Shown here one piece after another: positions 60,801 to 64,000 of a stretch of 64,000 bases of DNA; position 1 is the stretch's first letter; each line of letters begins with the position of its first letter. This DNA is from Paludibacteraceae bacterium (GTDB lineage: Bacteria > Bacteroidota > Bacteroidia > Bacteroidales > Paludibacteraceae), in assembly GCA_017550335.1 (NCBI GenBank), contig JAFZPM010000014.1, positions 62,001 to 126,000 on the forward strand, given 5' to 3'. A program made the position numbers and the translations under genes. A model generated the notes under the pieces. The model ran no database searches. It saw only the letters and a list, made by a program, of their open reading frames with translations, and was not told where the DNA came from.

Positions 60801-63800
60801 CTATCTCACAAGAACTTTCACACTCTTACGATTAGCCTCCAATATATAGACACCCGGAGACGGAACCTCGACAACCGTTGTCACGCCTCGGAACACTACC
60901 CTACCACACATGTCATAGAGAACGACCGCCTCATTTCCTGGGTAATTCGTCAGATGGATCCGGTTCCCAATCACTGTCAGGAACGCCGTCCCCTCCTCCC
61001 ACTGAGGTTGCCCCGTATCCTCCTCGATCTCATCCACCAAGGCGATCAAAGCGAAATTCTTGGCCGGCATGGTCTCCGGGCACTCATTGTTCCACTTAAC
61101 AAATCTATACGCACCTTGCTCAATATCATCGAACACCACGGGCTCACCGAAATCGAACATCACCTTCCTCGGCAGCTCCAACATCTTCATGGTCGTCGCC
61201 GACACGATCATCAGGGTGATGCAGTAACGATTTGTTTTCCACAACGCATTGATTTCCACCTCGTGCGAAGGCATAACCACAACAGAATCGTCCCAACCCA
61301 TAAACGTATAGCCTTCTTTGACAAGTTCAGGGAATTGTGGCAATGCTCCCCCGAAAACGATGGATGTGTCTAATACCACCGAGTCCCCATCCATAAACTG
61401 CAACTGGTATTTATTCGCCTTCCATACCGCCTCCAGACGCAATGGATGCGCCGGCATATACGCAGGCACGGTATCACCCCACCCTTCGAAGGTGTAGCCT
61501 TCCTTCTCCGGCGTCGCCGGAGCCTCGATAGCGGTACCGAAAAGATAGTCCGCCGACACCAACGTGTCTCCGTCCACCAAGGCGACGAACGGATAGCTCA
61601 ATGGGGAATAGTGGCCACGAACCGAGACATTCTCCGCAGGCATCCGAACCGGGAAGGTATCCAACCAATCGAAACGATAACCTGTTTTTTCTTGCGCATC
61701 CAAGGCGACGACTACATCGTCATAGGCATACGGGATGTCCATGGTATCCCCATCCACCGATACGACCAACTTGTAATGGTTTATGCGCCACAATGCGACG
61801 GATACGAGATCCGAGTCCGGCATGGAGAGAGGCAACTCCGGCGACCACCCCGCAAAGGTATACCCCATGCGGGAGAGATCCTCGTTCGGCAACAGATCGC
61901 CATAGCCATACAGCGAGTCGAGTAAGATTTCCTCGCCATCCATCAGGACCAAATGATGATGGTTCACGCTCCATGCGTAGCTAAGCTCCACAGGATGCGC
62001 CGGCATACGGGCCGGACAGGTGTCCTGAACCAACGTGTGCCCCACTCTCTCAGGGAAATGTGGCAACACTATCGTATCCTCGTAATAATAAACCGTATCG
62101 ATCACCGTCTCCTCCTCCAAGAGAATGCGGAACGGATAAGTGTTTTTCTCCCATCGGGCCACCGCACTGAAGTCCGAGTCCGGCATCAGCACAGGGATCT
62201 CCGGCGACCATCCATCAAAGGTATATCCTTCCCTAACAGGCGACTCCACGCCAGAGATCGTGTCTCCAGGGCGATAGTAGACTGAGAGCAACACATCCCC
62301 TCGATCCACCAGACTGAACAACCACTTGTACTCATCCCAATAGCCATGGACATGGAGATCCGAATCGGGCATCTCCACCGGCAGATCCGCCTCCCAATAC
62401 AAACGATAGCCGATGCTGTCCGGGAATATCGGGTATGCGATGGCATCGGCAAAAGCCACAGAATCCGACCAGAGCGTGTCACCATCCACATCCAAAGAGA
62501 TCGCGTATATATTCTTCTCCCATCCCAAACGCACCTCCACAGGAGAGGCCGGCATGATGATCGGGACATCGCCCCAATTCGTCAAATGGAACCCTTTCTT
62601 CTCAGGTGCGTGCAGAAGCACGGAATCGCCATACGGACAGAGCGTGTCCACCCATACCCAGTCATTATCATAGATCCTTAAAGAATATTTTTGGTTAACA
62701 TACTTGCCTAACAAGACAACATCGCTATCCGGCATCATCGCTATCGGCTCCGAGATCCACTCGAAGGCCACACCTGCGGAATCCGCAGGAACCAGGAGAT
62801 CCATCTCTATCGGGGTAGCGAAATCGACCTGTTCGGAGTAGGTCACCACAGAATCCACCTGAACCGTAAGCAGGTGACTATTCGCCTTCAAAACAGCAGT
62901 GACCGTCCAATCGGAGTCTGGCATGACATCAGGCAGGGAAGGCTCCCATCCGACGATGGAATATCCGTAGACCGTAAACGTATCGGGAAGTTGGATCGTA
63001 TCACCCATGTGATATGGAGCGGAGAAGAGTGTATCGCCCGCCGCAACGGCAGAGAACCGATACTCGTCCTGAATCCATCTCGCCCATGCGTCCACATCAC
63101 GGTCTGGCATGACATCAGGCAACGCATCCCACCCATCGAACGTGAAACCACGGCGGGAAGGGATCGACGGCACAATCATGGAGCCATAAGCCAGGGAGTC
63201 CGTACAAACACTATCTCCGAACAAATGCAATGAGAGCTGGTGCATATTCACCTTCCATTGAGCCGAAACAGTCACGTCATGGGAAGGCATTCTCTCCGGC
63301 ACGGCAGGGTCCCACTGGATGAAGGTATAGCCCTCCTTCGCCGGCGCCGTCATCTCCGGCACGGAATCCCCGTATGCGACACGTACGACCGTAGTATCCG
63401 TTCCGTCAATATAGTTCAACGCATATACATTACGCGTCCAAAGAGCGGAATAGGTATTCCCGTCCACCTCCTCGGAAACGACAGCCGGAAGTTCAGGAGA
63501 CCAGCCTCCGAATGTGAATCCTTCCGCCGAGGGAGCTTCGTATGAGAATGTGGAGCCGCACGCCAGGGAGAGCACCGTATCCCGCAGCGGAACCTCGTAT
63601 GAATCGCCAGTCAAACGCAGGGTCGCGTTATAAGTTTTCCGTGCGAACTGCGCATCCAAAACGATATCCGCACCGCCCATCTCCGCAGGCAAAGCCTTGT
63701 CCCAGCCCACAAAGTCATGGCAATCCAACGTTGGGGTCGGCGCCTGCACTGTGGAGAGGGACTCTCCCGATCGGAATGGTCCCTGGGTGGCAATCACCTC

Positions 63801-64000
63801 ACCTTCGGATCGGAACTTCACATAATGGCAGGCCGTGATGGTGAAATCCTTCACATAACCTGAATAGTTGAAGCCATAATGGACTCTGACATACCTCGTG
63901 TTCTTACTCAACTCCTTCGAGACCTGGTTCTTTTGGCTCGAGCTGTTCCACAACTCATGCCACGTGGATCCATCCGAACTTTCTTCCATCACCCAATCCG
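60801..64000 (-). CDS. Giant surface protein with InlB repeats and T9SS tail (5-prime end outside)
   Basis: At least 1066 residues; the frame stays open to the window edge, so the true start lies beyond 64000 and the GTG at 63992 is not a credible start. The first 55 residues (WVMEESSDGSTWHELWN, then a VRVHYGFNYSGYV region) look like the end of a beta-sandwich domain of discoidin type. Next come about fifteen InlB-type (Listeria-Bacteroides) repeats of about 65-70 residues, each with a W/F-x-x-W-x-P-x-x-MP motif such as WSPELPLSMPDSD. The C-terminal 70 residues (GNRIHLTNYPGNEAVVLYDM, then GVYILEANRKSVKVLVR) are a type IX secretion sorting domain. So the protein is exported through the T9SS to the cell surface or medium; the repeats may bind or bridge surfaces. 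Ligand unknown. Confidence 0.9.
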   Translation of the reverse strand, partial: DWVMEESSDGSTWHELWNSSSQKNQVSKELSKNTRYVRVHYGFNYSGYVKDFTITACHYVKFRSEGEVIATQGPFRSGESLSTVQAPTPTLDCHDFVGWDKALPAEMGGADIVLDAQFARKTYNATLRLTGDSYEVPLRDTVLSLACGSTFSYEAPSAEGFTFGGWSPELPAVVSEEVDGNTYSALWTRNVYALNYIDGTDTTVVRVAYGDSVPEMTAPAKEGYTFIQWDPAVPERMPSHDVTVSAQWKVNMHQLSLHLFGDSVCTDSLAYGSMIVPSIPSRRGFTFDGWDALPDVMPDRDVDAWARWIQDEYRFSAVAAGDTLFSAPYHMGDTIQLPDTFTVYGYSIVGWEPSLPDVMPDSDWTVTAVLKANSHLLTVQVDSVVTYSEQVDFATPIEMDLLVPADSAGVAFEWISEPIAMMPDSDVVLLGKYVNQKYSLRIYDNDWVWVDTLCPYGDSVLLHAPEKKGFHLTNWGDVPIIMPASPVEVRLGWEKNIYAISLDVDGDTLWSDSVAFADAIAYPIFPDSIGYRLYWEADLPVEMPDSDLHVHGYWDEYKWLFSLVDRGDVLLSVYYRPGDTISGVESPVREGYTFDGWSPEIPVLMPDSDFSAVARWEKNTYPFRILLEEETVIDTVYYYEDTIVLPHFPERVGHTLVQDTCPARMPAHPVELSYAWSVNHHHLVLMDGEEILLDSLYGYGDLLPNEDLSRMGYTFAGWSPELPLSMPDSDLVSVALWRINHYKLVVSVDGDTMDIPYAYDDVVVALDAQEKTGYRFDWLDTFPVRMPAENVSVRGHYSPLSYPFVALVDGDTLVSADYLFGTAIEAPATPEKEGYTFEGWGDTVPAYMPAHPLRLEAVWKANKYQLQFMDGDSVVLDTSIVFGGALPQFPELVKEGYTFMGWDDSVVVMPSHEVEINALWKTNRYCITLMIVSATTMKMLELPRKVMFDFGEPVVFDDIEQGAYRFVKWNNECPETMPAKNFALIALVDEIEEDTGQPQWEEGTAFLTVIGNRIHLTNYPGNEAVVLYDMCGRVVFRGVTTVVEVPSPGVYILEANRKSVKVLVR

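Overview
The window comes from a member of the Bacteroidetes, most likely order Bacteroidales. The evidence is the fused str-S10-spc ribosomal cluster with no tuf after fusA, promoters of the TTTG/TAnnTTTG type, almost no Shine-Dalgarno sequences, a SusC/SusD pair, lipoprotein signals, and a surface protein with a type IX secretion (T9SS) sorting tail. No rRNA, CRISPR array, transposase or integrase was found.

Layout. (1) 1-15337, minus strand: a long ribosomal operon read from rpsL through rpsG, fusA, the S10 and spc gene sets, secY, map, infA, rpmJ and rpsM to the first codons of rpsK at the left edge. A good promoter lies just upstream of rpsL. (2) 15648-17690, plus strand: a PgpH-type seven-transmembrane HD phosphodiesterase, expected to degrade cyclic di-AMP. 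(3) 17750-38404: a seemingly complete extracellular contractile injection system (eCIS), a phage-tail-like machine of the Afp/PVC kind. The minus-strand operon encodes, in transcription order, cap/terminator protein, sheath, two tube proteins, a 55-residue DUF5908-like protein, tube-baseplate adaptor, VgrG-like spike, PAAR tip, gp25-like wedge, two large baseplate proteins and a large last protein that may be fibre-like. A separate minus-strand gene encodes a DUF4157 domain fused to a Tae4-like peptidoglycan amidase, the probable payload. Divergently, on the plus strand, lie the tape-measure protein and the AAA+ ATPase.

(4) 38449-53382: mainly housekeeping genes: a uracil-DNA glycosylase family protein, an unknown lipoprotein, low-molecular-weight tyrosine phosphatase, DEAD-box helicase, PriA, a WG-repeat protein, a voltage-gated ion channel, GuaA in a long form, AroK, a TonB C-terminal-domain protein and a ParC/GyrA-type topoisomerase subunit. 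(5) tRNA-Leu(UAG) at 53476-53557. (6) 53856-60583: a three-gene glycan-uptake operon (SusC, SusD, surface glycan-binding lipoprotein) with no glycoside hydrolase in view. (7) 60801 to the right edge: a giant surface protein with about fifteen InlB-type repeats and a T9SS tail, cut by the window end.

The most notable content is the eCIS and its DUF4157-amidase fusion. The effector gene has its own near-consensus promoter, a visible change in base composition at the domain boundary, and no obvious immunity gene beside it. Several eCIS proteins also carry internal repeats (baseplate protein C-terminus, tape measure, last gene of the operon) that may be places of rapid length change.
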